Shown here one piece after another: positions 48,254 through 57,284 of a stretch of 64,000 nucleotides of DNA (its first letter is position 1; every line of letters starts with the position of its first letter). The DNA comes from SLJN01 sp964505385. Lineage in GTDB: Bacteria; Bacteroidota; Rhodothermia; Balneolales; Natronogracilivirgulaceae. The notes below the pieces were generated by a model. That model saw only the letters and a program-made list of their open reading frames with translations. It made no database searches and had not been told where the DNA came from. The stretch is taken from the NCBI GenBank assembly GCA_964505385.1, contig CAZDIA010000002.1, positions 1 to 64,000 on the forward strand, written 5' to 3'. Position numbers and translations under genes: made by a program.

Positions 48254-49303
48254 CTACTGCTCCAGAAGGTCCTGTACAGTCTCAATCAGTTCATCACCTC
48301 GAAGAGAATTGTGACTCTCGTTAGCAACAATGGCCCCATCCGGACCTACAACATAAATGCCGGGTGTGCCCATAACGCTTGGATAATCTGCAGCGGGTTT
48401 TTCTTCCGGGTCTGTAACCAGTATCTGCGGCCAATCCGCGCCATGTTCTTCTACTATACCTGTTATCTGTTCCGGGCTGTGGCCTCGCGCGATACTGATT
48501 ACCTGAAAATCCTCCTCACTGAATTGCTCCTGTGCCGTATTCCAGTATTCCATCTCATTCATAGATGGCCCGCAAGTAGGCGACCATACTGTCAATAGCA
48601 CTAACTCTCCTTGATAGTCCGAAAGAGCCAAAGGGGTGCCATCGACAGTTTCTACGGAAAAATCAGGTGCCGGTTTGCCGATCGCCAACGAATCGAGCTC
48701 ATAAACTGCCATTTCAGAAAAATCAGTAATCCAGTCGTCAGCATCAAGTTCCAATACCTCCTGGAAATTAGAGCGCGCCTCCCGGACATCCCCTGCATAC
48801 ATGTTACGTACTCCTATGGTGCGAAGCAATTCCGACAGAGCTCTGGGATGGCTCAGCTCTTCCTTGAATTGATAAAGCAACTGTTCGTAGTCATCTTCAC
48901 GGTCGGCACTGTAGTAGGCATTATCGATTCCGGGAAAAAGTCCGACCCAAACCTCACTCTCTTTGGGTATTTCAGGGATTATTTCATCTATAGCTTCGTC
49001 GGCACCGGCGTCGCCCCACATCATAAATGCACGATGCAGCGCCTCATGCCTTTCTTCATTATCTGGTTCTTCGTGATAAAAATCCGCGAATTTCTCGGCG
49101 TATATAAGCCGGAGACTGTCTGCAGCTTCATGCTCACCTGCCTGTAAATGTGAGTTGATTTCGCCAAATGCCGCATCACGCATCTCTTGAAAGTTTTCCT
49201 CATCATCCCCTGCTAGTGCATGAGATTGGTTATAATCCGCTAAAGTGCCACTTAAGACAAGTATAGCTCCCGCTGTGATTGAAAGAATACATCGTATAAA
49301 CAT
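48254..49303 (-). CDS. TlpA/AhpC-type thioredoxin-like envelope protein with a CxxS site
   Basis: 349 residues. There is an N-terminal signal segment (1-30, cleavage uncertain, no lipobox) and a helical region of ~170 residues. A thioredoxin fold follows at about 208-345. The active site reads TCGPS, i.e. Cys244-Gly-Pro-Ser247: the resolving cysteine is a serine. The cis-Pro motif GTPGIY is present. It may act as a monothiol reductase, a disulfide isomerase or a non-catalytic binder. Convergent with the amidinotransferase gene at 28 bases. Confidence 0.82.
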   Translation of the reverse strand: MFIRCILSITAGAILVLSGTLADYNQSHALAGDDEENFQEMRDAAFGEINSHLQAGEHEAADSLRLIYAEKFADFYHEEPDNEERHEALHRAFMMWGDAGADEAIDEIIPEIPKESEVWVGLFPGIDNAYYSADREDDYEQLLYQFKEELSHPRALSELLRTIGVRNMYAGDVREARSNFQEVLELDADDWITDFSEMAVYELDSLAIGKPAPDFSVETVDGTPLALSDYQGELVLLTVWSPTCGPSMNEMEYWNTAQEQFSEEDFQVISIARGHSPEQITGIVEEHGADWPQILVTDPEEKPAADYPSVMGTPGIYVVGPDGAIVANESHNSLRGDELIETVQDLLEQ

Positions 49304-49432
49304 GGCTTAAAATATTTTTGTAAAAAAGAACCCGGTAGCTACGAAGTAAATTTACTATTAAAATAAAATATCAGAAAAAAATGAATCTACAAATGTATTT
49401 CCTACCCCGGGACGGCCGGAATTAAAATCTTT

Positions 49433-49590
49433 TTGAAGAAGCAAGAAGAGGAAGATGGAAAGAGGTAAAGATGTTAAGATGTGAAGAAGTCAAGATGATA
49501 AGATTATAACCCGGAACCCAAATCCCGGTCATTCCTTCAAATTTTTCTTTACTTCTTTACCTCTTGGCATCTTTACTTCTTGAAATTCTT
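49433..49590. repeat. Inverted octamer-array element, copy B
   Basis: Purine arm (gaagaagcaagaagagg and gtaaagatgttaagatgtg, 49433-49505) and pyrimidine arm (49546-49590). The core between them, read in reverse complement, matches the core of copy A (gaatgacc..., gggttataatcttatc). Confidence 0.8.
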
Positions 49591-49615
49591 TATAAAAAAT
49601 CTTTTCCTGAGATTA

Positions 49616-49903
49616 TTATAAATTTGACGTGTCAGCTTGCGGATCCAGATCAGCTACAGTATATCCCCAACTTCCGCCCAGCCGGTAATCCAAAACGAGC
49701 GGATGGTCTTTGAGTATTGAGTGAACGATGCCCCGCAGTACACCGGTGCCTTTTCCATGAATGATCCTCACTTGATAAATCCCGCGGTTATGGCATTCCA
49801 AAAGATATTCCGGTACCAGTGACTTGACTTCATTCGGTTTGAAAATATGTAGATCAAGCTCGCCATCGATAGGAAATTCTTCTTCTGAATCGGAGTTACT
49901 CAT
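49616..49903 (-). CDS. Smr-domain protein
   Basis: 95 residues. LDLHIFKPNEV at the start and IIHGKGTGVLR at residues ~47-57 are the two diagnostic Smr motifs (LDxH and HGxGxG). Stand-alone Smr proteins of this size nick or bind branched DNA or cleave RNA at stalled ribosomes. No operon partner. Confidence 0.88.
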   Translation of the reverse strand: MSNSDSEEEFPIDGELDLHIFKPNEVKSLVPEYLLECHNRGIYQVRIIHGKGTGVLRGIVHSILKDHPLVLDYRLGGSWGYTVADLDPQADTSNL

Positions 49904-49926
49904 TTTTTGTTTCTCTGTATTCCCTG

Positions 49927-50090
49927 TTTGAGCAAGAGATCAATAAGTCAAGAGGTCAAGAAGTCAAGAAGTCAAGAAATTTTGAAAGTTGGTCAGGTTT
50001 CCATCTTTACTTCTTGTTTTCTTTACCTCTTCTCATCTTAACTTCTTAACATCTTTACTTCTTTACTTCTTCACTTCTTCAAACCCCGGA
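49927..50090. repeat. Inverted octamer-array element, copy C
   Basis: Left arm: gagatcaataagtcaag then tcaagaag units (49934-49979). Right arm: pyrimidine-rich cttcttaac / cttctttac units (50003-50079). The core is reduced compared with copies A and B. Confidence 0.75.
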
Positions 50091-50759
50091 TCATGAATAA
50101 ACATGCATGATCTCATCAAGCGGTTTGCGCTTTAATACCGGTACCTTTGTTCCTTCTTTAGGAAATCCTACAGGCATCAGTAAAATCGGGGTTTCGTTTT
50201 TGGGGCGATCGAGTAAATCATTCAAAAAGCTCATCGGATTGGGAGTATGTGGGAGTGTGGCGAGTCCGGCGTTATGAATTGCGGTGATCAAAAAACCTAT
50301 AGCGATCCCAACAGATTCATTTACGTAATAATTTTTCTTCTGAACCCCGTTTTCCATTTTATACCGCTCCTTAAAAACAATGATCAGTGCCGGGGCATCA
50401 TCAATGTATTCCTTCTTGAAACTGGTTTCAAATTTGGCAAGATCCTCTTTAAAAGTATCAGAAAACCGCCTTTGATAATTTTCCTTTTCCTCTTTTTCAG
50501 CAGACTCCCGGATATTTCTTTTTAAATCATGGTTAGTGATCACACAAAAATGCCACGGCTGCTTATTTGCACCGGATGGTGCCATACCCGCTGTTTCAAT
50601 GAGTTTTTCCAACACTCCATCGGGAATCGGATCGGGTGAGTATTCACGAACCGTTCGCCGTGTGCTCATCATCTTGAGATGTTCATTGGCGCGTTTCAGG
50701 ATTTCATTGCCGGTCAACCGATTAAAATCAAGTGTTTCAAATTCGGATTTTTTGTTCAT
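50091..50759 (-). CDS. Nitroreductase-family protein
   Basis: The ATG at 50759 (MNKKSEFE) is preferred over an in-frame ATG 18 codons earlier whose peptide is not typical. About 222 residues. The segment near residue 30 (RTVREYS) and SGANKQPWHF near 65-75 are the FMN-binding signatures of the nitroreductase/iodotyrosine-deiodinase branch. It likely reduces quinones, nitro compounds or halogenated aromatics with FMN. Monocistronic. Confidence 0.87.
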   Translation of the reverse strand: MNKKSEFETLDFNRLTGNEILKRANEHLKMMSTRRTVREYSPDPIPDGVLEKLIETAGMAPSGANKQPWHFCVITNHDLKRNIRESAEKEEKENYQRRFSDTFKEDLAKFETSFKKEYIDDAPALIIVFKERYKMENGVQKKNYYVNESVGIAIGFLITAIHNAGLATLPHTPNPMSFLNDLLDRPKNETPILLMPVGFPKEGTKVPVLKRKPLDEIMHVYS

Positions 50760-50799
50760 AAACAGGAAAGCTTTTAATTTTGGGGGATAATAAATGTAT

Positions 50800-50880
50800 G
50801 TGAGAAAACTCAAAGTGCCACTAAGAAAATATTTATTCGATTATACACGAAGCGTACGGAGTCGATAGTTTAATCAGCTC
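50800..50880. repeat. Dispersed hairpin repeat, copy 3 (partial)
   Basis: Begins with gtgagaaaactcaaagtg (one mismatch to copy 1) followed by cactaagaaaat, and fades toward 50880. It borders the nitroreductase start. Confidence 0.55.
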
Positions 50881-51007
50881 GAAGTAATGATATGATACAG
50901 GTGAAGGTATAGAAAACCAATTTGTTAAGTACCGGAAATAAGGCTAAAATTCCTGCTGCGTGTTTCATTCAACATAAGTTATAAAACTGCGTATTTTCAA
51001 ATTTATC

Positions 51008-51046
51008 CCGAATATATCAGATGTCATTGTTATCCGAATATATCAG
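51008..51046. promoter_or_regulatory. Tandem direct repeat upstream of the K+ channel gene
   Basis: The 13-mer ccgaatatatcag occurs at 51008-51020 and 51034-51046, 26 bases apart (two and a half helical turns). It lies 66 bases before the channel's start codon. Possible operator pair; the binding protein is unknown. Confidence 0.4.
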
Positions 51047-51111
51047 CGCGGAATATTGCATTGCAAGCTTACTTGTCAACTTTCCTTTAAAGTATAATCA
51101 GCAAAGTACAG

Positions 51112-52821
51112 ATGACTAATCAAGAAAAAAGGGAGGTAGAATTACAGAAAAAGAGATTTAAAGCTAAAAGTAAAACACTGCTTAAATTTCTGGGGTACTT
51201 TCTTCTCTTTGTTGTTATATCCAATGTGCTTTTCCATGTCATCATGTCTTATGAAGGCAGGGATTACACTATTGTAGAGGGGATATACTGGTCTATGGTT
51301 ACGATGGCCACACTCGGCTATGGTGATATTGTTTTTACAAGTGATATCGGGTTGATATTCTCGACCGTGGTGTTGCTGTCCGGTGTGGTATTTTTACTCG
51401 TCTTTTTCCCTTATATATTTATTCAGTTTTTTTATACCCCCTGGATGGAAGCGGTAGAACAAAGCAAGGCTCCCAGAGTTTTGTCAAAAAAGTTTGAAGG
51501 TCATGTTATTCTCACTAAAGCAGATAATGTAACATATTCTCTTGTTGAACGGTTAAACCAATTTCAGATCGATTATGTGTTCATTAGTGAATCTTTAGAA
51601 GAGGCTTTGACACTGAATGATAAAGGCTACAATGTGATGTTGGGAAGTTTGGATGACCCTCAAACCTACAGGAATGCGAGGATCAGCCAGGCAACACTGC
51701 TGGTGGCGACCAATAATGACAAGGTTAATTCAAATATCGCTTTTACCGCAAATGAAATAAATCGCAAACTGCCGATTGTCACCACCGCAGATTCTGAAGA
51801 TTCCGAGGACATCCTCAAACTTGCCGGCAGCACTTTTGTTATTCAAACTGCCAGAATGATCGGGCAAACCCTTGCGCGGCGTACACTTGGTGGTAGCGCC
51901 CGGATTCATGTAATTGCACATTTTGAAAACCTGGTAATAGGCGAGGCGCCGGCAATAGGAACTCCGCTTGTAGGTAAAACCATTGCCGAATCGAATCTCA
52001 GAAATGTTACCGGAATGAATGCCGTCGGTTTCTGGGAACGCGGATCTTTTAAACCCGCGCAACCTGATAAGCGCATAGATGATCACACCGTATTGGTTAT
52101 GGTGGGAACGGTAGAACAAATGCGGAGATACGATGAACTGTTCGGGATATATAATGCATTGGATGCCCCGGTTTTGATTATTGGAGCCGGCAGAGTAGGG
52201 CAAACGGTAGCCAAAGCGCTTGATGACCGCCGGGTGAATTATAAAGTAATAGATAAAGATATTTCTCAGGTCAAAAAAGAAGATGAAAGATATGTCGCTG
52301 GTGATGCTGCCGATCTGAAAATACTTCGAAAATGCGGGATCGATGAAGCGCATACCATCATCATTACTACAAATAATGATGATATGAACATCTATCTCAC
52401 TATTTACTGTCGAAGTTTGCGTCCTGATATTCAAATCACATCCAGAGCATCATTGGAAAGGAACGTTAGCACATTACATCGTGCCGGAGCTGATTTTGTT
52501 ATGGCATATTCTACCATGGGTGCTAACGCAATATTTAATGTATTGCGCCGAAACCAGGTATTAATGCTTGCCGAAGGAATCAACCTGTTCCGGGTTAAGG
52601 TAGATAACCGTCTGCACGGAAAAAGCATTCTTGACAGCCGGATACGCGAAAATACCGGATGTACTATCGTATCACTAAAAGAGGATGATACATCAGAAGT
52701 AAATCCTGATCCCCAAACAGAATTGAAAAAAGGCCAGGAATTGATCTTAATTGGCACACTGGATAATGAGAAAGCATTTATGAAATATTATCAGGAAAAA
52801 CCCGGTAAGAAATTATCATAA
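51112..52821 (+). CDS. Two-TM potassium channel with two RCK/TrkA domains
   Basis: 569 residues. Membrane segments lie at about 22-45 and 77-105. Between them the pore helix and the selectivity filter TLGYGD (67-72) mark a K+ channel. Two cytoplasmic RCK modules follow. The first (about 128-325) has a degenerate nucleotide loop. The second (about 350-550) has GAGRVG at its start and TrkA-N/C segments. Such channels (MthK/GsuK-like) control K+ efflux in response to Ca2+, nucleotides or redox. In a salt-tolerant organism it fits osmotic adjustment. Confidence 0.9.
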   Translation: MTNQEKREVELQKKRFKAKSKTLLKFLGYFLLFVVISNVLFHVIMSYEGRDYTIVEGIYWSMVTMATLGYGDIVFTSDIGLIFSTVVLLSGVVFLLVFFPYIFIQFFYTPWMEAVEQSKAPRVLSKKFEGHVILTKADNVTYSLVERLNQFQIDYVFISESLEEALTLNDKGYNVMLGSLDDPQTYRNARISQATLLVATNNDKVNSNIAFTANEINRKLPIVTTADSEDSEDILKLAGSTFVIQTARMIGQTLARRTLGGSARIHVIAHFENLVIGEAPAIGTPLVGKTIAESNLRNVTGMNAVGFWERGSFKPAQPDKRIDDHTVLVMVGTVEQMRRYDELFGIYNALDAPVLIIGAGRVGQTVAKALDDRRVNYKVIDKDISQVKKEDERYVAGDAADLKILRKCGIDEAHTIIITTNNDDMNIYLTIYCRSLRPDIQITSRASLERNVSTLHRAGADFVMAYSTMGANAIFNVLRRNQVLMLAEGINLFRVKVDNRLHGKSILDSRIRENTGCTIVSLKEDDTSEVNPDPQTELKKGQELILIGTLDNEKAFMKYYQEKPGKKLS

Positions 52822-52852
52822 AAGCACTTGGGTTCACAGTAAATTGAATTTT

Positions 52853-52860
52853 TATATTTG
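52853..52860 (+). promoter_or_regulatory. Candidate -7 box before the S9 peptidase
   Basis: tatatttg matches TAnnTTTG exactly; a TTG at 52828-52830 lies 22 bases upstream. The start codon is ~93 bases downstream. Confidence 0.4.
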
Positions 52861-52952
52861 CCTCACCTTTCTTTATGCCAAAGAATTTTGCTTTTTTAAA
52901 CAATACAAATTGAGTTAAGTTAACTCAACTCCACTTTCAACTTGAATCAGTG

Positions 52953-55730
52953 ATGAAAAACAAAAAAAGAATGAAGTATTATTATACGATCACCCTTTTT
53001 ACATTTTCGTTTTTGCTTCTTGGGTTTAGTATGGCACATTCACAAGACAAGCAATTCACCTTCGAAGATGTGATGAAATTCAATCATCTTGAAGATCCTA
53101 CTATTTCATGGTATGGTGACCGGCTTGCCTATTCGCTCCAAAAGGACAGAGGCGACGGTAAAGCAATCGTAACATCCCTTGAAAATGATACCGAGTGGGA
53201 GATCGAGCGGGGGTTCAACCCTGAAATTACCCGCGACGGACTCTGGGCTGCCGCCTATATTGAACCGCCGGCAGAAAAAAAATATAATCCGTATCTCGAT
53301 GATGAGGATGTGCCACCCCAGGGGATGGCATTGCTGAAAGCAGAAAACGGAGAACTTGAAGAATTTGAGGATGTATCAAGTTTTGAATTTTCCAATGATT
53401 CCCGTTGGATTGCTTATAAGAAAAATGAACATGAGGATATTGATGATCCCAGTCGCTCAGAATATGGTGCTCCACTGCATCTGCGAGAGCTTGCCACCGG
53501 TGATCAGCGGGAATTTGATTTTGTTAAGGATTATAGCATCGACAGTACCTCCACATGGATGGTATATTCTGTAGCCGATACATCAGGCGAGGAAAACGGC
53601 CTGTATGCCCTTAACCTTGAAGAGGATGATGAACCTGAGGCCATTCATGAAATGTCCGACAGTCGATATACCAATGTGAGCTGGCACGACCGGTCTGTGC
53701 GCCTCGGTTTTCTGCAATCCCGTGTGGATGAACAGCATGAGGAAACCGGTCCGGCCGCGCTAAGAAAGTGGAATGGAGAAACCGGTGAGCTTCAAACTCT
53801 TACTGACAGTGACGATGCGCCGTCAGGAAAGTTAATACCTTCCCATGCCGACTTAAGCTGGAGTAATGATGGCAACCGCCTGTTTTTCGGGTATCAACCC
53901 GAGGAAATGTTCAGACTTGCCCGCACCGATGAGGAAGAGGATAAGGATCCGCAGGATTTCGATCTCTATGATTTTGACACCATTCTGGATGAGAAGGGGG
54001 TAGATGTTTGGCACTGGGAGGATCCCAAAATCAAGACGCATGAAAAAGAAACCTGGCAGCAGCGGCGAGATCACACCTTCACCGCTGTGCATCATCTGGA
54101 TCAAAACGAAACAGTACCTTTGGCGGAGCCGGATATGCGAAACGTCATCCCTTCCGACAACCCGGATTATGCGCTCGGTTACGATAACAAACCCTACCGG
54201 ATACTCCGCACCTGGGACGGTACCTATTATGATTTCTATGTTGTGAGTCTCGAAGATGGCTCCAGGGAGATGGTAGATAACGAGCTTCGCGGTTTTAACG
54301 CCCATATGTCGCCGGGGGGTAACTATGTTGCTTTTTATGAATATCCGGACTGGTATCTCTATAGTGTCGCTGATCAGACTGTCATCAACCTGACCGACGA
54401 ACTGGAGGTTCCGTTCTATAATGAGGATCATGACCGGATTGCTCCACCTTCCAGCTATGGCGTTGCCGGATGGACTGAGGAGGATGAGACAGTGATGATA
54501 TATGATAAATTCGACATCTGGCAGTTCGATACGGATAACGGACGGGCGCTGACAACAACAGGCGGTTATGGCAGGGACAATCTGATTCAATTCCGCGTGC
54601 AGGAGCTTGATCCTGAATCCGATTATTTTGAAGACGGCGAACGCCTGTTCCTGTCGGCTTATAATGACAGCACCAAGCGCTACGGTTTTTATGAAAGCAA
54701 CGTAGGCGGTGATGAAGTGGATCAAATCATAAAAGGGGATTACCGGTTTAGTTTTCTCGAGAAGGCACAGGGTGCTGATAAATTGCTCTATTCAAGGGAA
54801 AGTTATACCGAATATCCGGATTTATGGATAGCCGATACCGAACTTGAGAGCCGCAGGAAAGTTTCCGATGCGAATCCACAGATCGATGATTTTGCCTGGG
54901 GCGAAGCTGAACTCGTGGAGTGGAGAAGTGTTGACGGCAAGCCGCATCAGGGTGTGCTGATCTATCCGGGAAATTATGATCCTGATGAAACCTATCCGGT
55001 TTTTATTTACTACTACGAACGCTATTCCCAGCGTCTGCACCATTTTGATGAGCAGGTGATTAACCATCGTCCGAATCTGCCGCAATATGCCAGTGACGGT
55101 TATGCGGTCTTTCTACCGGATGTATGGTATACTGATGGGCAGCCCGGATACTCGGCAACCAAATCGATTGTGCCGGGAGTCCACAAATTAATTGAAAAGG
55201 GTGTAGCGGACCGGGATCGTATCGGAATTCACGGCCATTCCTGGAGTGGATATAAAACTGCAAACATCATCACCGAAACGGATATATTTGCGGCAGCGCT
55301 GGCGGGCGCACCGGTTTCAAATATGACAAGTGCTTACAGTGGAATTCGCTGGGGGACCGGACTTGCACGGCAATTCCAGTACGAGCAGACGCAAAGCCGT
55401 ATCGGAGGCAGTCTGTGGGATAAGCCGGAGCTCTATATTGAGAATTCACCGGTATTTCAAGCCGACCGCATCAATACACCGCTTTTCCAATGGTTTGGTG
55501 ATGTGGATGGTGCCGTACCCTGGGAGCAGGGGATAGAGTTGGCACTTGCTTTGCGCCGCCTGGATAAGGACTCCTGGTTTCTGCAATATCGAAATGAACC
55601 GCATCACTTGCAGAAGTATCCGAATAAACTCGATTTTTCGATCAAGATGAAGGAGTTTTTCGACCATTACCTCAAAGACGAGCCGATGCCCGAATGGATG
55701 GAAGAGGGGCGGCCTTACCGGGGAGATTGA
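52953..55730 (+). CDS. S9-family serine peptidase (second in window)
   Basis: 925 residues from the ATG at 52953 (a GTG is one codon upstream). Signal peptide ends at AHSQ. A long WD/TolB-like propeller (about 40-660) precedes the hydrolase domain. Nucleophile Ser763 in GHSWSG: the position two after the Ser is Ser, where Gly is usual. Asp near 850-852 in GDVDG and His884/885 in EPHHL complete the triad. About 200 residues longer than the S9 at 41.9 kb, so a paralogue of different subfamily. A hairpin follows. Confidence 0.9.
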   Translation: MKNKKRMKYYYTITLFTFSFLLLGFSMAHSQDKQFTFEDVMKFNHLEDPTISWYGDRLAYSLQKDRGDGKAIVTSLENDTEWEIERGFNPEITRDGLWAAAYIEPPAEKKYNPYLDDEDVPPQGMALLKAENGELEEFEDVSSFEFSNDSRWIAYKKNEHEDIDDPSRSEYGAPLHLRELATGDQREFDFVKDYSIDSTSTWMVYSVADTSGEENGLYALNLEEDDEPEAIHEMSDSRYTNVSWHDRSVRLGFLQSRVDEQHEETGPAALRKWNGETGELQTLTDSDDAPSGKLIPSHADLSWSNDGNRLFFGYQPEEMFRLARTDEEEDKDPQDFDLYDFDTILDEKGVDVWHWEDPKIKTHEKETWQQRRDHTFTAVHHLDQNETVPLAEPDMRNVIPSDNPDYALGYDNKPYRILRTWDGTYYDFYVVSLEDGSREMVDNELRGFNAHMSPGGNYVAFYEYPDWYLYSVADQTVINLTDELEVPFYNEDHDRIAPPSSYGVAGWTEEDETVMIYDKFDIWQFDTDNGRALTTTGGYGRDNLIQFRVQELDPESDYFEDGERLFLSAYNDSTKRYGFYESNVGGDEVDQIIKGDYRFSFLEKAQGADKLLYSRESYTEYPDLWIADTELESRRKVSDANPQIDDFAWGEAELVEWRSVDGKPHQGVLIYPGNYDPDETYPVFIYYYERYSQRLHHFDEQVINHRPNLPQYASDGYAVFLPDVWYTDGQPGYSATKSIVPGVHKLIEKGVADRDRIGIHGHSWSGYKTANIITETDIFAAALAGAPVSNMTSAYSGIRWGTGLARQFQYEQTQSRIGGSLWDKPELYIENSPVFQADRINTPLFQWFGDVDGAVPWEQGIELALALRRLDKDSWFLQYRNEPHHLQKYPNKLDFSIKMKEFFDHYLKDEPMPEWMEEGRPYRGD

Positions 55731-55741
55731 TAATTTAAATT

Positions 55742-55777
55742 TCAGCCATCCGGAAAGTTATAATTCCGGATGGCTGA
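55742..55777 (+). terminator. Hairpin after the S9 peptidase
   Basis: Thirteen-base perfect arms (tcagccatccgga / tccggatggctga) with a 10-base loop; only a weak T-rich tail follows. Confidence 0.75.
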
Positions 55778-55839
55778 TTCTATCTCACAGAAGGTCTAAA
55801 GGCTATAGCTGAATACTTTGATTTCTTACCACTTCTAAA

Positions 55840-57078
55840 GTGCACTATTCTGATGTCATTATAATTGGCGGTGGTGCGGCCGGATTAACCGCTGCCATAT
55901 TTGCTGCAAAAAACGGCAAAAAAACAACACTTCTTGAACGAACCCCTCAGTGCGGCAGAAAGATTTTGATGTCCGGAGGCACCCGGTGCAATGTGTTGCC
56001 GGTCAAATCCACTGTTGATGATTTTGTGACCGAATCCTCCCGTAACCGGCTGCGAAATATTTTTAAATCCTGGTCGGTCGACCGATGTTACCGTTGGTTT
56101 CATGAAGAAGTGAAACTTGAGATGGAGTGTGAGCGGGAATCAAATAAATGGTTTCCGAAAAGCAATTCTGCCAAAGAAGTACGGGATCTATTGGTTGTAA
56201 AAGCGCAATCACTTGGAGTGGAAATCATCCTCAAAGCCTCGGTTGTGACTTTAAACAGGATAGGGGAGTACTGGAAAATCTCAACGGAAGACGGGCAACA
56301 TTTCAGCGCACCGGCAGTGATTTTATCATCCGGAGGTTTATCCATTCCAACCACCGGCACCGACGGGACTGGCCATGAGTTAGTCCGAAAAATTGGTCAT
56401 ACCATGGTTAAGCCCTATCCGGCGCTTACTCCGCTAAAAGGTCCGCATCCCGGAAGTGAGCCGCTACCCGGAGTGTCGCTGGATGTTGATATAACACCTG
56501 AAAATACAAAGGATATGGGATTTAAAATCCGTCGAAACGGCTTTGTATTTACGCATCAGGGGTATAGCGGACCGGCAATTCTGGATGTTTCACATCTTGT
56601 TGTGAAAGCGATGGAACGAAATGATGAAAAAACTGAGCTATTTGTTAACTGGATCAGAAAACCGACAGACTGGTGGCGGCAACAGATTCAGGGAAAGCAT
56701 GATACAACCGCGTTATTACGCAATCACCTGCCGAGAAGGCTTGCTGACAATTTGCTGGAGGAAAATCAACTGGGTGGATTGAAATCGGCTGAATTAAATA
56801 AAAAGCAACGCAACACACTTATCAATGATCTCACAGCATATAAACTTAAACCAACCGGTCATTTGGGATTTAAGAAAGCCGAGGTTACCGGCGGCGGCGT
56901 ACCACTCGAAGAGGTCGATCCTGCGACAATGCAATCTCAGATAGCACCGGGGCTGTTTTTATGCGGTGAGATTCTCGATGTTTTTGGCAGAATAGGCGGA
57001 TTTAATTTTTATTGGGCGTGGGTAAGCGGCCGGTTGGCGGGAATGTATGCCGGTGCGGAGCCGGTGAATAATGAGTAG
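55840..57078 (+). CDS. HI0933/BaiN-family FAD-dependent oxidoreductase
   Basis: 412 residues from a GTG start. The dinucleotide-binding loop GGGAAGLTA is at residues 10-18, GGTRCNV near 45-52 and the C-terminal GEILDVFGRIGGFN is the family's closing signature. The middle insert (~200-320) is also typical. These flavoproteins reduce unsaturated substrates (e.g. BaiN), and their function is mostly unknown. It lies 62 bases after the terminator. Confidence 0.9.
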   Translation: MHYSDVIIIGGGAAGLTAAIFAAKNGKKTTLLERTPQCGRKILMSGGTRCNVLPVKSTVDDFVTESSRNRLRNIFKSWSVDRCYRWFHEEVKLEMECERESNKWFPKSNSAKEVRDLLVVKAQSLGVEIILKASVVTLNRIGEYWKISTEDGQHFSAPAVILSSGGLSIPTTGTDGTGHELVRKIGHTMVKPYPALTPLKGPHPGSEPLPGVSLDVDITPENTKDMGFKIRRNGFVFTHQGYSGPAILDVSHLVVKAMERNDEKTELFVNWIRKPTDWWRQQIQGKHDTTALLRNHLPRRLADNLLEENQLGGLKSAELNKKQRNTLINDLTAYKLKPTGHLGFKKAEVTGGGVPLEEVDPATMQSQIAPGLFLCGEILDVFGRIGGFNFYWAWVSGRLAGMYAGAEPVNNE

Positions 57079-57284
57079 TAGTGGTAGCGGATGTGGGGGG
57101 GCAGAGGAGGGCTTAGCCTTTTGTAAAAAACTGTTATGCCGACCACTAACTATCAGCAAAAATTCATCCTAAACCACACTAAATATCGGTACAGCAAACC
57201 GAGTTTCTATATCAGGATGAAACCGGGTGATATTTTTTGTATCATATAAGAGTGTGTAATTCAGGAAATAAGGTGTCATAATAC

